NCBI GenBank assembly: GCA_003151115.1
Contig: PLWS01000002.1
Location: forward strand, 372,001-436,000
Length of the DNA: 64,000 bases
Direction: 5' to 3'
DNA from: Vulcanimicrobiota bacterium
Lineage (GTDB): Bacteria > Vulcanimicrobiota > Vulcanimicrobiia > Vulcanimicrobiales > Vulcanimicrobiaceae
Position numbers and translations under genes: made by a program. Positions within the stretch are counted from its first letter, which is position 1, and every line of letters starts with the position of its first letter. Below the pieces are notes generated by a model. The model saw only the letters and a program-made list of their open reading frames with translations, made no database searches and had not been told where the DNA came from. Shown piece after piece: positions 53,466-63,834 of the stretch.

Positions 53466-55414
53466 TGGGCGTCGCCGGTTCGTATCCGCTGTTGTTCGCG
53501 ATCTGGCTGGTGCCGCTGGCCGGCGCGATCGTCAACTGGGCGTTCGGACCGCAGCTCAAGCGCGCGGCCGGCATCGTCGGCTGCGTGGCGATCGGCCTAC
53601 CGTTCGTCGCGACGCTTGCGGCATGGGGCATTGCGACGCAAAGCTCCGGCGCCGCCGTTGGCGCGAACCAGCACCTGCTTTCGTGGATGCCCGGCTTCGA
53701 TTTCGGCCTGCTGCTCGATCCGCTGTCGCTGATCTGGGCGCTGATCATCACGGGCGTCGGTTTTCTGATTCACGTGTATTCGGTCGGCTACATGTGGCCG
53801 GACACGGCGATCGCGCGATTCTTCGCGTACATGAATTTCTTCGTCTTCGCGATGCTCACGCTCGTGCTCTCAGACAACTTCGTCGGTCTGCTCGTCGGCT
53901 GGGGACTCGTCGGACTGGCTTCATACTTCTTGATCGGCTTCTGGTTCTTCAAGCCAACCGCGGTAGCGGCGGCCCGCAAGGCGTTCGTCATCAACGTCGT
54001 GGGCGACGTCGCGATCATGTTCGCGATCTTCATGATCTTCGCGAAGGTCGGCTCGACGAGCTTTGTGACGGTCTTCGCGCACGTGCCCGCGCTCGGCAAT
54101 TGGCTCTTCTTGGTTTGCTTGTTCCTGTTCATCGGCGCAGCCGCCAAATCGGCGCAGATTCCGCTGCACACGTGGCTTCCCGACGCGATGGAAGGTCCGA
54201 CGCCCGTTTCGGCGCTGATCCATGCGGCGACGATGGTCACGGCCGGCGTCTATTTGGTCGCGCGCTGCTGGCCGCTGTGGAACGCTTCGCACGACGCGCA
54301 GGTGCTGGTGGGAACGATCGGCGGTTTGACCGCGCTAGGTGGTGCTTTGCTCGGCGTCGCGCAGTGGGATATCAAACGGATTCTCGCCTATTCGACGATG
54401 TCGCAGATCGGCTACATGATCATGGGCGTTGGCGTAACCGCATATCAAGCCGGCGTCGCGCATTTTTTCACGCACGCATTCTTTAAAGCATGTCTCTTTT
54501 TGGGTGCGGGCATCGTCATCCACGAACTCGCCGACGAACAGGATATCCGGCGCATGGGCGGCATGCGCTTGCGAGCGCCGGTCGCGTTCTTTGCGATGTT
54601 CGCTGCGGTCTTGGCGATCAGCGGATTTCCCGGTTTCGCCGGTTTCTTCAGTAAAGACGCCGTCGTGTTCGGCGCGCTCGAGCACGGGTTTCCGTGGTTG
54701 TACGTCCTCGGAATCGTCACTGCCGGAATCACGGCCTACTACATGTTCCGCTTGTTTTTCGTGACGTTCTTCGGAACGTACCGCGGCGATTTGGATCCGG
54801 CGCAGGTCGGCGTGACGAACCCGGTGGAACCTGCTGCGCACGAGCCCGCGCACGGCGAAGCGCATGCTCCGGCCTGGCTGATGGCCGCGCCCGTTGCGAT
54901 TCTCGGAGTCTTTTCGGTCATTGCCGGTTATGTGATGATCGGATCGAATTCTCCGTGGAATCGTTTGTTCACTCAAACGTTTCCGTCGCAAAACCTAGCC
55001 GTGCCCGCTCTAAGCGAAGGCTGGACGACGGCGATTCTCTTCATCGTGATGGCCGCCGGCATCGCGATTGCGTACGTGAGGTATGCAACGCCCGCGGCGC
55101 TCGCCGATGCGCCGGCGCGGCTGCGCGCGGAGTCGCAACGTATGCCGGCAGTCTTGGTGAGGCTGTTCTACTTCGACGACGTTATCGATTGGCTGTTCGT
55201 CCGTCCGTCGCAAGCGCTGGGAAGATTTTTCGGCAGCATCTTCGATCCGGATGTGATCGACGGCGCGGTGCGTGGCGTCGTGCGGGTGAACACCGAGCTC
55301 GGCGAAGTCGTGCGCGGCATGCAAACCGGGCTGCTTCGTTCCTACGCGCTGGTCATCGTCTTCGGCGCGGCGCTCTTTGCCGTCTACTACGCGCTTCAAG
55401 GAGTCGCGCACTGA
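53465..55414 (+). CDS. nuoL: NADH-quinone oxidoreductase subunit L
   Basis: This 649-aa antiporter-like subunit contains the lysine/histidine helices (KSAQIPLHTWLPDAMEGPTPVSALIHAATMV) and KRILAYSTMSQIGYM, and a long C-terminal lateral-helix region. The start ATG 53465 lies in TGATG. Confidence 0.95.
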   Translation: MGVAGSYPLLFAIWLVPLAGAIVNWAFGPQLKRAAGIVGCVAIGLPFVATLAAWGIATQSSGAAVGANQHLLSWMPGFDFGLLLDPLSLIWALIITGVGFLIHVYSVGYMWPDTAIARFFAYMNFFVFAMLTLVLSDNFVGLLVGWGLVGLASYFLIGFWFFKPTAVAAARKAFVINVVGDVAIMFAIFMIFAKVGSTSFVTVFAHVPALGNWLFLVCLFLFIGAAAKSAQIPLHTWLPDAMEGPTPVSALIHAATMVTAGVYLVARCWPLWNASHDAQVLVGTIGGLTALGGALLGVAQWDIKRILAYSTMSQIGYMIMGVGVTAYQAGVAHFFTHAFFKACLFLGAGIVIHELADEQDIRRMGGMRLRAPVAFFAMFAAVLAISGFPGFAGFFSKDAVVFGALEHGFPWLYVLGIVTAGITAYYMFRLFFVTFFGTYRGDLDPAQVGVTNPVEPAAHEPAHGEAHAPAWLMAAPVAILGVFSVIAGYVMIGSNSPWNRLFTQTFPSQNLAVPALSEGWTTAILFIVMAAGIAIAYVRYATPAALADAPARLRAESQRMPAVLVRLFYFDDVIDWLFVRPSQALGRFFGSIFDPDVIDGAVRGVVRVNTELGEVVRGMQTGLLRSYALVIVFGAALFAVYYALQGVAH

Positions 55415-56790
55415 TGGCGTTGGTGCTGATTCTGCTTCCCATCGCCGCGGGCTGCGCGCTGTTCTTGCTGCCGCGCGGCGAGCGGACGATCAGCCGCCTC
55501 GCGGGATCGGCGGTCGCCGCGCTGACGTTCGTGTTGCCGCTGGTCGCCCAGAACGGCGGCGAGTTTTCGGTTCGCTGGCTGTCGCGGCCCTTTACCGCTG
55601 CGCTGCACTTCGCGTGGACCGGTCCCTCGCTGTGGCTCGTGCTGCTGCTCGCGCTCTGCACGTACTGCGCGATTGTCGCGACGAACACGGCTCAAAACCG
55701 TTCGATGATCGCGCTGCTCCTGATGCTCGAAGGCTGCATGATGGGCCTGTTCACCGCGCGCGACATCCTGGCGTTCGCGCTTTTTTGGGATCTGATGCTC
55801 ATTCCGCCGTTCTTCGCGCTGATCGAGTGGGGAACGCATCGCGATACCGCATGGCGCTTCCTCATCTACAATTTCTCGGGCGGTTTGACACTGCTGCTGG
55901 CAACGGCCGCGTTCGGCGTTTTGAGCGGTTCCACCGATGTCATCGGCAGCACGCATCAGTTTGCCGGATCGTGGGCGCCTTGGATTTTCGCGGGCTTTGC
56001 GTTTGCGTTCGCCGTGAAGACGCCGCTGTGGCCGCTGCACACGTGGATGCCGAACACCTACGCCGAGCTGCCGCCGCCTTTTGTCGCCGTTGTCAGCGCC
56101 GTGCAGTCCAAAGCCGGTCTGTATGGGTTCATCGTCATCGCGCTGCCGTTCTTGCGCACGTCGATGGCCGAATGGCGCTGGCTGATCGTCGCCCTGGCGC
56201 TCGTCTCACTGCTGTACGGTGCGTTCGTTGCGCTCACGCAGACGGACATGAAGCGCATCGTTGCCTACTCTTCGCTCTCGCATCTCGGTCTGATCGTGCT
56301 TGCTATCGTCAGCGCCAACCCGATCGCGATAAAAGGCGCGCTCGTGTACATCGTCGCGCACGGACTTTTTAGCGCGGCGCTGTTCTTGATACTTGGTTAC
56401 TACGAGGAGCGCGAAGAGACGCGCTCGGTGCTAAAGCTCGGCGGCCTAGGAGCCGTCAATCCAAAACTGGCGGGAGCATTTACCATCGCCGCACTGGCGG
56501 CGCTGGGACTTCCCGGTTTGGCGGGCTTTGCCGGCGAACTCGTGATTCTCACGGGCGTCTTCCGCGCGGGATACTTCTGGCCGGCACTGATCGCGCTGAT
56601 TCCGATCGTTATCGCATCGGCGTACATGCTCCGCCTGCTCCAGGATACGATCAACGGGCCTCAGCTCGCCGACATCCCGCAGCGCCGCGATTTGACGTTT
56701 GCGGAAGCGCTGGCCGTCGCTCCGCTGCTGGCGGCATTGCTGTATGTGGGGATCTATCCGCACGCGCTGCTGGCGGCGGTGATGCACTGA
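55414..56790 (+). CDS. nuoM: NADH-quinone oxidoreductase subunit M
   Basis: This 458-aa antiporter-like subunit contains the marker KTPLWPLHTWMPNTYAELPP and TDMKRIVAYSSLSHLG. It is a little shorter than the usual ~500 aa. It starts in TGATG of nuoL and ends in TGATG of nuoN. Confidence 0.95.
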   Translation: MALVLILLPIAAGCALFLLPRGERTISRLAGSAVAALTFVLPLVAQNGGEFSVRWLSRPFTAALHFAWTGPSLWLVLLLALCTYCAIVATNTAQNRSMIALLLMLEGCMMGLFTARDILAFALFWDLMLIPPFFALIEWGTHRDTAWRFLIYNFSGGLTLLLATAAFGVLSGSTDVIGSTHQFAGSWAPWIFAGFAFAFAVKTPLWPLHTWMPNTYAELPPPFVAVVSAVQSKAGLYGFIVIALPFLRTSMAEWRWLIVALALVSLLYGAFVALTQTDMKRIVAYSSLSHLGLIVLAIVSANPIAIKGALVYIVAHGLFSAALFLILGYYEEREETRSVLKLGGLGAVNPKLAGAFTIAALAALGLPGLAGFAGELVILTGVFRAGYFWPALIALIPIVIASAYMLRLLQDTINGPQLADIPQRRDLTFAEALAVAPLLAALLYVGIYPHALLAAVMH

Positions 56791-58208
56791 TGCCGAATTT
56801 CATTACGCACCAAGATTGGCTTGCAATTACGCCTCTGCTCATCGCGGGAGGCGGAGCGCTGATCGTGCTGCTCGTCGATCTGCTTTGGCCCAAGCACTCG
56901 CCGCGCGCTGTTTCGCTCGCGATCGGCATCGGCGTCTTGCTCGCGGCCGGTGCATTCGCCGCGACGACGTACGGCCGCAGTTACAACGCGTTCAACGGCG
57001 GCTTCATGCTCGGCGGATTCGCGGTGGTTTTTCAAGAGATCATTGTTCTGTCCGCGATCCTCTCGCTTTCGCTGTTCGGCACGTTCGGCCGCGACGATCG
57101 CATGGCGGGCATTACCGCGCTTCTGTTATGGAGTACGACGGGCGCGATGCTGATGGCGGGCGCGGCCAACCTGATGACGATCTTCTTGGGCCTCGAGTTG
57201 CTCTCGCTGGCGCTCTACTGCCTGTGCGGCGTCGCCGATCGTGCCGCGTCGCAAGAGTCCGCGCTGAAATATTTGATCCTCTCGTCGACGGCATCGGGTT
57301 TTTTGCTCTTCGGTATGGCGCTGCTGTTCGGCGCCACCGGCAGCGTAACGCTAGCGAGCCTCATGCTCCCAGGCTTGGCCGCGAATCCGCTGTATTGGAT
57401 GGGTGGCGGATTCTTTTTAGTCGGCATCGCTTTCAAGCTCAGTTTGATGCCGTTTCACGTGTGGTCGCCCGACGTCTACGAAGGCGCACCCCTGCCGGTG
57501 ACCGCGTTCATGAGCGTCGTGACGAAAGCCGGAACGCTCGCGGTCTTCGCGCGTTTTGCATACGCACTACCTGCCGGGGGGAAATTGCTGCTGCCGTTTT
57601 TCGTGATCGCCGGCGTTTCGATGATCGGCGGAAACCTCGCCATGCTGGCGCAGACCGACCTGAAGCGGCTGCTGGCGTACTCCGGCGTCGCGCAAGCCGG
57701 GTACATGGTGGCCGCCCTCGCGGGCGCTTCGGCGCTGGGCATGCGGTACGCGATCTATTACTTGGCGGCTTACATGTTCATGAATTTGGGCGCGTTTGCG
57801 ATCGTTGCCGTCCTATCAGGAGAGCGGGAGGAAGGGGCGCAAATCGCGGCCTTCCGCGGGCTGGGGCAGCGGCGTCCGTGGCTGGCTGCGGCGATGAGTT
57901 TCTTCCTCTTGGCCTTGGCCGGCTTTCCGCCGACCGCGGGTTTCCTAGGCAAGATCCTGATTCTTGCGGCCACGGTTAATGCCGGGTACGCTTGGCTTGC
58001 CGCACTCCTCATCGCCGGCACCGCCATCTCGCTCTACGCTTACTTCAAGGTCCTCCGGCTCATGTACGACCCGCACGATCAGCCCGCTCCGGGTCCGCGC
58101 ACGAGCGCGCCCCTCGCCTACGCCGGCGCCGCGCTGTGCGCGGCCTTTGTCATAATCATGACTTTCTATCCGTTAACGCCTAGTAACGTATTGCCGCTCG
58201 TCAAATAG
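56790..58208 (+). CDS. nuoN: NADH-quinone oxidoreductase subunit N
   Basis: This 472-aa antiporter-like subunit contains FKLSLMPFHVWSPDVYEGAP and TDLKRLLAYSGVAQAGYM. It is the last gene of the operon, 39 nt before the TPR protein gene. Confidence 0.95.
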   Translation: MPNFITHQDWLAITPLLIAGGGALIVLLVDLLWPKHSPRAVSLAIGIGVLLAAGAFAATTYGRSYNAFNGGFMLGGFAVVFQEIIVLSAILSLSLFGTFGRDDRMAGITALLLWSTTGAMLMAGAANLMTIFLGLELLSLALYCLCGVADRAASQESALKYLILSSTASGFLLFGMALLFGATGSVTLASLMLPGLAANPLYWMGGGFFLVGIAFKLSLMPFHVWSPDVYEGAPLPVTAFMSVVTKAGTLAVFARFAYALPAGGKLLLPFFVIAGVSMIGGNLAMLAQTDLKRLLAYSGVAQAGYMVAALAGASALGMRYAIYYLAAYMFMNLGAFAIVAVLSGEREEGAQIAAFRGLGQRRPWLAAAMSFFLLALAGFPPTAGFLGKILILAATVNAGYAWLAALLIAGTAISLYAYFKVLRLMYDPHDQPAPGPRTSAPLAYAGAALCAAFVIIMTFYPLTPSNVLPLVK

Positions 58209-58247
58209 ACCGATACAATAAAGACGCGGCGCAAAAGAGGCGAGATC

Positions 58248-59441
58248 ATGCAGCGATTCCTGTCTGCCGTTTTGGCCATCTCTTGTCTGGTGCTGGCTTC
58301 GGCCGCGGCCGTGCGCGCCGGAACGGTGACCGTCAACGCACCGGACCATGCGATTCTTCCGTCCGACCCGCAGGGTGCGATCCAAGCCGCGCGCGAGCGC
58401 GTTGCGGCCGACGATTTGGACGGCGCCATTCGGGGCCTGGCGACCTACGTTGCGGGGCACCCGGGCGAAATCGGGCCGGAGCGCCTGCTCGGCGACCTGT
58501 ACTACCGCCATGGAGAATTGGCCAAAGCCGAGGAGCAGTACCGGCATATTTTGACATACGCACCCAGAGACAAAGAGACGCATAACCGTCTGGGTTCGGT
58601 CTTCGCGACCGAAAACAAGATCGACGCCGCGATCGACGAGTTCGATCGTAGTCTGCCCGGAACCGACTCGGTCCCCGACTTGGTGCGGCTGCATCTCCGC
58701 AAGGGCGATTTTGTGCAGTACAGATACGAGCGTGAAAAGGCGGCCATCGACTATCCGACGGATCCGGAAGATCAACTCGAACTGGGCGACGTCTACCTGG
58801 CGATTCACCAGACCGAGGATGCAGTGAAGTATTTTCGGCGCGCGCTCGACGAGGATCCGTCGTCGCTGCAAGCGCTCAACGATTTAGGCCGCGGATATCT
58901 CGACTTGCAAGACTACGACGCCGCGATCGATTCGTTCGGAAAATGCTTGGGCCGGGATGCGAGCTATTATCCGTGCGCCGTCAATTTAGGCGCCTCATAT
59001 CTGGAGAGCAAGCGGTACCCGGAAGCAGCGAACATCTTGGCGATCGCGCACCGTTTGCAGCCCGAACGTGGCGAAGCGCTCGTGAACATCGGCTACTTGT
59101 CCGACGTCAACGGCGACTGGAAGAGCGCGGTAACCTACTACGTGCAGGCGATGACCGTATATCCGTACGCACCCGAAGCGTATATCAATCTCGGGCTCGA
59201 CTATAACCAGCACGGTTTCTACGAACTCGCGCAGTCAGCGTTGCTCAAAGGGCTCGCGGTTGCGCCCGAGGACGGACGTTTGCACTTCATACTCGGCGAC
59301 GTCTATTCGCGTCAGGGCAATCAGGCAATGGCGGCGGCGCAATTCAAAATGGCCCTTGATTCCTACGATCCGATCGTCAAATCACTTGCCAAAGAACGCG
59401 TGGCGGCGTTGGAGCGTACGGGCTTGCGGGTAACGCCTTAG
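58248..59441 (+). CDS. Exported TPR-repeat protein
   Basis: This 397-aa protein has a signal peptide (cleaved near AAAVRA) and about eight tetratricopeptide repeats. Examples are GDLYYRHGELAKAEEQYRHI, YLAIHQTEDAVKYFRRAL and DLQDYDAAIDSFGKCL. TPRs mediate protein contacts; it may act in the periplasm. It could be cotranscribed with the nuo operon but is not a complex I subunit. Confidence 0.85.
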   Translation: MQRFLSAVLAISCLVLASAAAVRAGTVTVNAPDHAILPSDPQGAIQAARERVAADDLDGAIRGLATYVAGHPGEIGPERLLGDLYYRHGELAKAEEQYRHILTYAPRDKETHNRLGSVFATENKIDAAIDEFDRSLPGTDSVPDLVRLHLRKGDFVQYRYEREKAAIDYPTDPEDQLELGDVYLAIHQTEDAVKYFRRALDEDPSSLQALNDLGRGYLDLQDYDAAIDSFGKCLGRDASYYPCAVNLGASYLESKRYPEAANILAIAHRLQPERGEALVNIGYLSDVNGDWKSAVTYYVQAMTVYPYAPEAYINLGLDYNQHGFYELAQSALLKGLAVAPEDGRLHFILGDVYSRQGNQAMAAAQFKMALDSYDPIVKSLAKERVAALERTGLRVTP

Positions 59442-59818
59442 CGAGGCATGGCGATCGCGTCGATCTCGACGCGCGCACCTTTTGGAAGGCCGGAAACGGC
59501 GACGGTCGTTCGCGCGGGTTTGTTGGCGTCAAAATATTTCGCATAGACCGCGTTGACGGCCGCAAAGTCATTCATATCTAAGAGAAAAACCGTCGTTTTC
59601 ACGACGTTCGCGTAGCTCAAGTGCGCGGCGGCCAGTATGGCGCCCATGTTTTTCAACGCCTGATCCGCCTGCTCGGCCGCATCGGAGCCGACGAGTTCGC
59701 CGCTCTGCGGGTCGAGCGCGATCATGCCACTGCAGAAGAGCTGATCGCCGGCGCGAATCGCCTGGCTGTACGGCCCTATGGGTGCGGGCGCCTTATCGGA
59801 ACGAACGACCTCGGCCAT
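59438..59818 (-). CDS. ridA: RidA/YjgF-family enamine/imine deaminase
   Basis: This 126-aa protein has the RidA signatures GPYSQAIRAGDQLFCSGMIALDP, the arginine in KPARTTVAVSGLPKGARVEIDAIA and the family's length. It hydrolyses reactive enamines formed by PLP enzymes, which fits the PLP decarboxylase two genes away. It overlaps the aldo/keto reductase stop (TAATG). Confidence 0.92.
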   Translation of the reverse strand: MAEVVRSDKAPAPIGPYSQAIRAGDQLFCSGMIALDPQSGELVGSDAAEQADQALKNMGAILAAAHLSYANVVKTTVFLLDMNDFAAVNAVYAKYFDANKPARTTVAVSGLPKGARVEIDAIAMPR

Positions 59819-60849
59819 TATACAGCCGCTTCCACGGGCGACATGGTCCCCTTGAATGACATCGGCGGTTCCTCGATTCCGAAATTCGCCGCATAGAGCT
59901 CGGCGATCTTGTCGAGTTCCTCGCGCGTGAGCTGTGGGGTGTCCACGGCTTTCGTGAATTCGACGAGCTGTTCGCGGTTGTAAATATTCGGCAGCACGGT
60001 CATGACGCGCGGTTCGTTCAACAGCCATTGGATCGCCGCTTGCCCGAGCGTGCGCTGCGGCGATTCTAAAAAACGCAGCTGCCCGATCTTCTTGACGCCG
60101 TTGATCAGCCAAGAACGCGGGCGGTGGCGGCGGTGGTCGCCCTCGGGGAAGACCGTCTCCTCGGTGTATTTGCCTTCGAGCATACCGCTGGAGTGCGGCA
60201 CGCGGATCATGTAACCCGTATCCGCTTGCGCGTCGTGCGCGGCTTTGATCTGCTCGTTTCCGGGATACTGCTCGAGCATGTTCCAAATGATCTGCAGCGA
60301 CGAGATGTTGCGCTTCTTAACGGCGTCGATGCCTTCGTAGAGCCAGCCGATGGCAGGCCCAAGCGCGACGCCGTACATCCGGATCTTGCCTTCGGTCTTA
60401 AATGTTTCCAGGAGCGCGAAGAGTTCGTCGTTCTCGATCTGCGAAAGGCGCGCGTTGTGCAGCTGGTAGATGTCGATGCAGTCGGTCTTCAAGCGCCGCA
60501 GCGACTCTTCGAGTGCGAAACGCACGAATCCTGAAGAAATATCTTGCGGCAGCTCGCGTTCGCCGCGCTTCTTGTCGGGATTGTTGTAGAAATCGTACCC
60601 GAACTTCGTTGCGTAGACCACTTGGTCGCGGCGGTCGCCAAAAGCGGTTGCCAGCTGTTCCTCGCTGCGTCCGTTTCCGTAGACGTCGGCGGCGTCGAAA
60701 AGCGTGACGCCGAGATCGAACGCTTCGTGCAGCAATGCGATAGCTTCGTCTTCGCTCTTTTTGCCCCACCAGTCGGTGGCGGTGGTCCATAAACCGAAGC
60801 CGACTTCGCTGACGGTCACGCTGCTGTTGGGGTAGGTCCGGTATCGCAT
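59818..60849 (-). CDS. Aldo/keto reductase
   Basis: This 343-aa NAD(P)H-dependent oxidoreductase has the tetrad aspartate and tyrosine in LFDAADVYGNGRSE, the lysine in YATKFGYDF and the histidine in IYQLHNAR. It is predicted to be cytosolic, and its substrate is unknown. It is divergent from the decarboxylase gene. Confidence 0.88.
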   Translation of the reverse strand: MRYRTYPNSSVTVSEVGFGLWTTATDWWGKKSEDEAIALLHEAFDLGVTLFDAADVYGNGRSEEQLATAFGDRRDQVVYATKFGYDFYNNPDKKRGERELPQDISSGFVRFALEESLRRLKTDCIDIYQLHNARLSQIENDELFALLETFKTEGKIRMYGVALGPAIGWLYEGIDAVKKRNISSLQIIWNMLEQYPGNEQIKAAHDAQADTGYMIRVPHSSGMLEGKYTEETVFPEGDHRRHRPRSWLINGVKKIGQLRFLESPQRTLGQAAIQWLLNEPRVMTVLPNIYNREQLVEFTKAVDTPQLTREELDKIAELYAANFGIEEPPMSFKGTMSPVEAAV

Positions 60850-60868
60850 TGCCTTAATATACTCCCTC

Positions 60869-62278
60869 GTGAGCGACTTCGCTGCCGAGTTTGCCGCAGC
60901 CGGCGCCTGGATCGATCGGTATCTTTCGGAGGCGCGCGATTATCCCGTGCTTTCCAAGGTCTTGCCGGGCGAGATCGCCTCGCGCCTGCCCGCCGAGGCT
61001 CCGGAACGTGCCGAGCCCTTCGAAGCGCTGATCGCCGATTTTCAATCGGTGATCCTTCCGGGCATTACGCACTGGAATAGTCCGCGCTTTTTCGCCTATT
61101 TCGCGACGAGCGCCGCGCCCATAGGCATCACGGCCGAAGCGCTGGCGGCCGCGCTCGACGTCAAGGCGATGCTGTGGCGTACCTCGCCGGCCGCGACCGA
61201 GCTGGAAGAAGTCGTCATGCGCTGGCTGGCGCGCCTCATCGGATTGCCCGACACGTTTACCGGCATCATTTACGACACCGCGTCGATCGGCGGTTTCACC
61301 GCGCTGGCGGCGGCGCGGGAATCGCTCGGACTCGAGATCCGCGAACGCGGCATGGCCGCGCGCGATCTCCCGGCTTTACGCGTGTATATCACCGGCGAGA
61401 CGCATTCGCACATCGAGAAGGCGTGCATCGCGCTCGGATTGGGCCGAGAGAACGTCGTCCGCATTGAAACCGACGCCGAGTTGCGCATGCGGCCCGATGC
61501 TCTCATCAAACGCATCGACGCAGATATCGCAGCGGGTATGCGTCCTATGGCGATCGCTGCAACGGTTGGCACGACATCCACGACGGCGCGCGATCCGGTC
61601 GAAGCGATCGCCGCGATTGCGCGCGAACGAAAAATCTGGCTGCATGTCGATGCCGCTTATGCCGGCGCGGCTGCCATCATGCCGGAGTTTCGTTCGATTC
61701 TCGCGGGCGTCGAGCATGCGGATTCGGTGGTCGTCAATCCGCACAAGTGGCTCTTCGTCCCGATGGATTGCTCGGCGCTTTTCGTTCGCGATCCGGAGAT
61801 GCTGCGCCGCGCGTTCAGTATCGTCCCGGAGCACGTGCTTCAGCATCACGGCGCTTCTTCGGGAACGAATTTCATGGAGTATGGCCTGCAACTTGGGCGC
61901 CGTTTCCGCGCGCTCAAACTCTGGTTTGTCCTGCGCTACTACGGCGCGGAGGGTTTGCGCGAACATTTGCGCCGCCATATCGCGCTGGCACAAGAATTCG
62001 CGAGCTGGGTCGAAGCGGAACCCGGGTGGGAGATCCTCGCGCCTCATCCATTCTCGGTTGTTTGTTTTCGCTATTCGCCTTCCGGATTCGACGAGGATGC
62101 CGCGGAAAAGCTCAATGCACGCATTCTCGACGACGTCAACGCGACCGGCAAGGTGTTCTTGTCACACACGAAGATTCGCGGCCGCTACGCGTTGCGACTA
62201 GCGATTGGAAACATTGCAACGACGCACGACGACGTAGCGCTAGCGTGGAGGTTGTTACGAGAGCGCGCGGCTGATTAG
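60869..62278 (+). CDS. PLP-dependent (aromatic) amino-acid decarboxylase
   Basis: This 469-aa group II decarboxylase has HWNSPRFFAYF, the PLP aspartate and alanine in LHVDAAYAG, and the PLP lysine in VVNPHKWLFVPMDC. It would convert an aromatic amino acid such as tryptophan, phenylalanine or tyrosine to the amine. It starts at GTG 60869, 19 bp from the divergent reductase start. Confidence 0.9.
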   Translation: MSDFAAEFAAAGAWIDRYLSEARDYPVLSKVLPGEIASRLPAEAPERAEPFEALIADFQSVILPGITHWNSPRFFAYFATSAAPIGITAEALAAALDVKAMLWRTSPAATELEEVVMRWLARLIGLPDTFTGIIYDTASIGGFTALAAARESLGLEIRERGMAARDLPALRVYITGETHSHIEKACIALGLGRENVVRIETDAELRMRPDALIKRIDADIAAGMRPMAIAATVGTTSTTARDPVEAIAAIARERKIWLHVDAAYAGAAAIMPEFRSILAGVEHADSVVVNPHKWLFVPMDCSALFVRDPEMLRRAFSIVPEHVLQHHGASSGTNFMEYGLQLGRRFRALKLWFVLRYYGAEGLREHLRRHIALAQEFASWVEAEPGWEILAPHPFSVVCFRYSPSGFDEDAAEKLNARILDDVNATGKVFLSHTKIRGRYALRLAIGNIATTHDDVALAWRLLRERAAD

Positions 62279-62319
62279 GAGTGGAGCGCGTACATTGCTT
62301 GGAAATGTGCGCTTTCTAG

Positions 62320-62505
62320 TTGTCATGGTGAGCGGCGCGCAAGCGCGCCAGTCGAACCACGCTCGAGCGCAGCGCGCGTAAGCGCGGTAAGACGAGAGCC
62401 GCATTCACGCGGGCCTCGCCCTTCGACCCGGCTCAGGATGACATAGCTCGGCCGCCCTTCGACTCCGCATTTCGCTAAAGGCGAAATGCTTCGCTCAGGA
62501 TGACA
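62320..62505. repeat. Cluster of dispersed repeats downstream of the decarboxylase gene
   Basis: The gap 62279-62523 holds no gene. It has degenerate and near-perfect copies of the repeat family in both orientations: GTCATGGTGAGC at 62322, CCGGCTCAGGATGACA near 62428-62442, and CTTCGCTCAGGATGACA near 62489-62505. The hairpin GCATTTCGC (62467-62475) / GCGAAATGC (62481-62489) is the same as that in the livH copy. Confidence 0.85.
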
Positions 62506-62523
62506 CCTTTGAGCCAGCAAATA

Positions 62524-63834
62524 TTAATACAACCGCAAATACGCCCGGTGCTCCCACGGATGTACCGCTCGGCGGTAGCGTTCGTACTCGTCGAGCTTGG
62601 CGTCGCGGAAAGCATGATAGATGTGATCGCCGAGCGCGGCGCGGATTACCGGATCGTTATCGAGTTCAGTGATCGCTTGGCGTAAAGATTTCGGAAGCGT
62701 GCCGATGCCGCGTTCGTGCCGCTCGCGTTCGGCAAGTTCGTACGTCGAACCCGTGAGCGGGTCGCCGGGAAGGCGGTGCTGGTCGACCCCGTCCGCAAGT
62801 GCGCCGAGTAATACCGCGAGCGACAGATACGGATTGCCGGCCGCATCGGGGCTGCGCATCTCAAGCTGCGGCGGATCTTGGCGCGGAACGCGCACGAGTG
62901 CGTTCGCGCTGCGTTCGGACCACACGGTGTAGATCGGCGCATCCCATGCATTTACCAGACGCTTGTATGAATTCACGGTGGAATTGCAGACTGCGGTCAG
63001 CGCGCCGGCATGCGCGAGCAGGCCGCCGATCATGTAGAGAAGCTCCGGCTGCTGTTCGCTCGAGACGCGGAAGTTGACGTGCAAGCCGCTGCCCGCGCGA
63101 TCTTCGAGCGGCTTGGGCATGAACGTCGCTTCCAGTCCGCGAGCCGCGGCGACGTGTTTGGCGATCGAGCGCAGTGTGAGCAGCGCATCGGCGGCCGCCA
63201 GCGGATCGCTGTGGGGGAAATCGATCTCGTGCTGACCCGGACTGTGCTCGTGATGCGAGCTGGCCACGGCGACGCCCATCGCTTGCAGCGCCGCGACGAT
63301 CGCGCTGCGCGCGTCTTCGCCGCGATCGTTGGCGGAGAAATCGAAATATGAACCGACGTCGGCGGTCTTGGTCGAACCGTATTCGGAGTCGAGCGCTTCG
63401 AAAAGATAGAACTCGACTTCAAGTGCAACGGCGATCCCTGCCAACGGGCCTTTTGCCTCTTCGATCGCGCGCTTGAGCGTCGTGCGCGGGCAGCCTTCGA
63501 ACGGCGAACCGTCGGGCATCGCGATATCGCAGAGCAGTCGCGCTTCGGGCATCTCCGGCGTCGACCAAGGATAGAGCGCGAACGTTGAAGGGTCGGGGCG
63601 CAAGACCATATCGAGCTCTTCGCCGCGGACGAATCCATCGATCGAGCCGCCGTCAAAGGTCACTTTGCCTTCGAGCGCCGCTTCGAGTTCGGTCGCCGGA
63701 ATAGAAACGTTTTTGGCAACGCCGAGCACGTCGACGAACGACAGACGCACGAACTTGACGTTGCGTTCCTTGGCGAGACGCAAGACTTCGCGTTTGCCGG
63801 CGGCGCGCTTCGAGTCGCTAGGCGGTGAGTGCAT
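62524..63834 (-). CDS. Glutamine-synthetase-family ligase (second GS)
   Basis: This 436-aa protein has the GS fold signatures FDGGSIDGF, ALEVEFYLFE, HEHSPGQHEIDF, FMPKPLEDRAGSGLHVNF and ERSANALVRVP. It lacks the NLYDLPP adenylylation loop and is shorter than GlnA. It could be an alpha-type GS or a gamma-glutamyl ligase acting on amines or polyamines. Coupling to a PucR-type regulator and proximity of an amine-forming decarboxylase favour the second. The regulator's stop lies 17 nt inside its start. Confidence 0.82.
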   Translation of the reverse strand: MHSPPSDSKRAAGKREVLRLAKERNVKFVRLSFVDVLGVAKNVSIPATELEAALEGKVTFDGGSIDGFVRGEELDMVLRPDPSTFALYPWSTPEMPEARLLCDIAMPDGSPFEGCPRTTLKRAIEEAKGPLAGIAVALEVEFYLFEALDSEYGSTKTADVGSYFDFSANDRGEDARSAIVAALQAMGVAVASSHHEHSPGQHEIDFPHSDPLAAADALLTLRSIAKHVAAARGLEATFMPKPLEDRAGSGLHVNFRVSSEQQPELLYMIGGLLAHAGALTAVCNSTVNSYKRLVNAWDAPIYTVWSERSANALVRVPRQDPPQLEMRSPDAAGNPYLSLAVLLGALADGVDQHRLPGDPLTGSTYELAERERHERGIGTLPKSLRQAITELDNDPVIRAALGDHIYHAFRDAKLDEYERYRRAVHPWEHRAYLRLY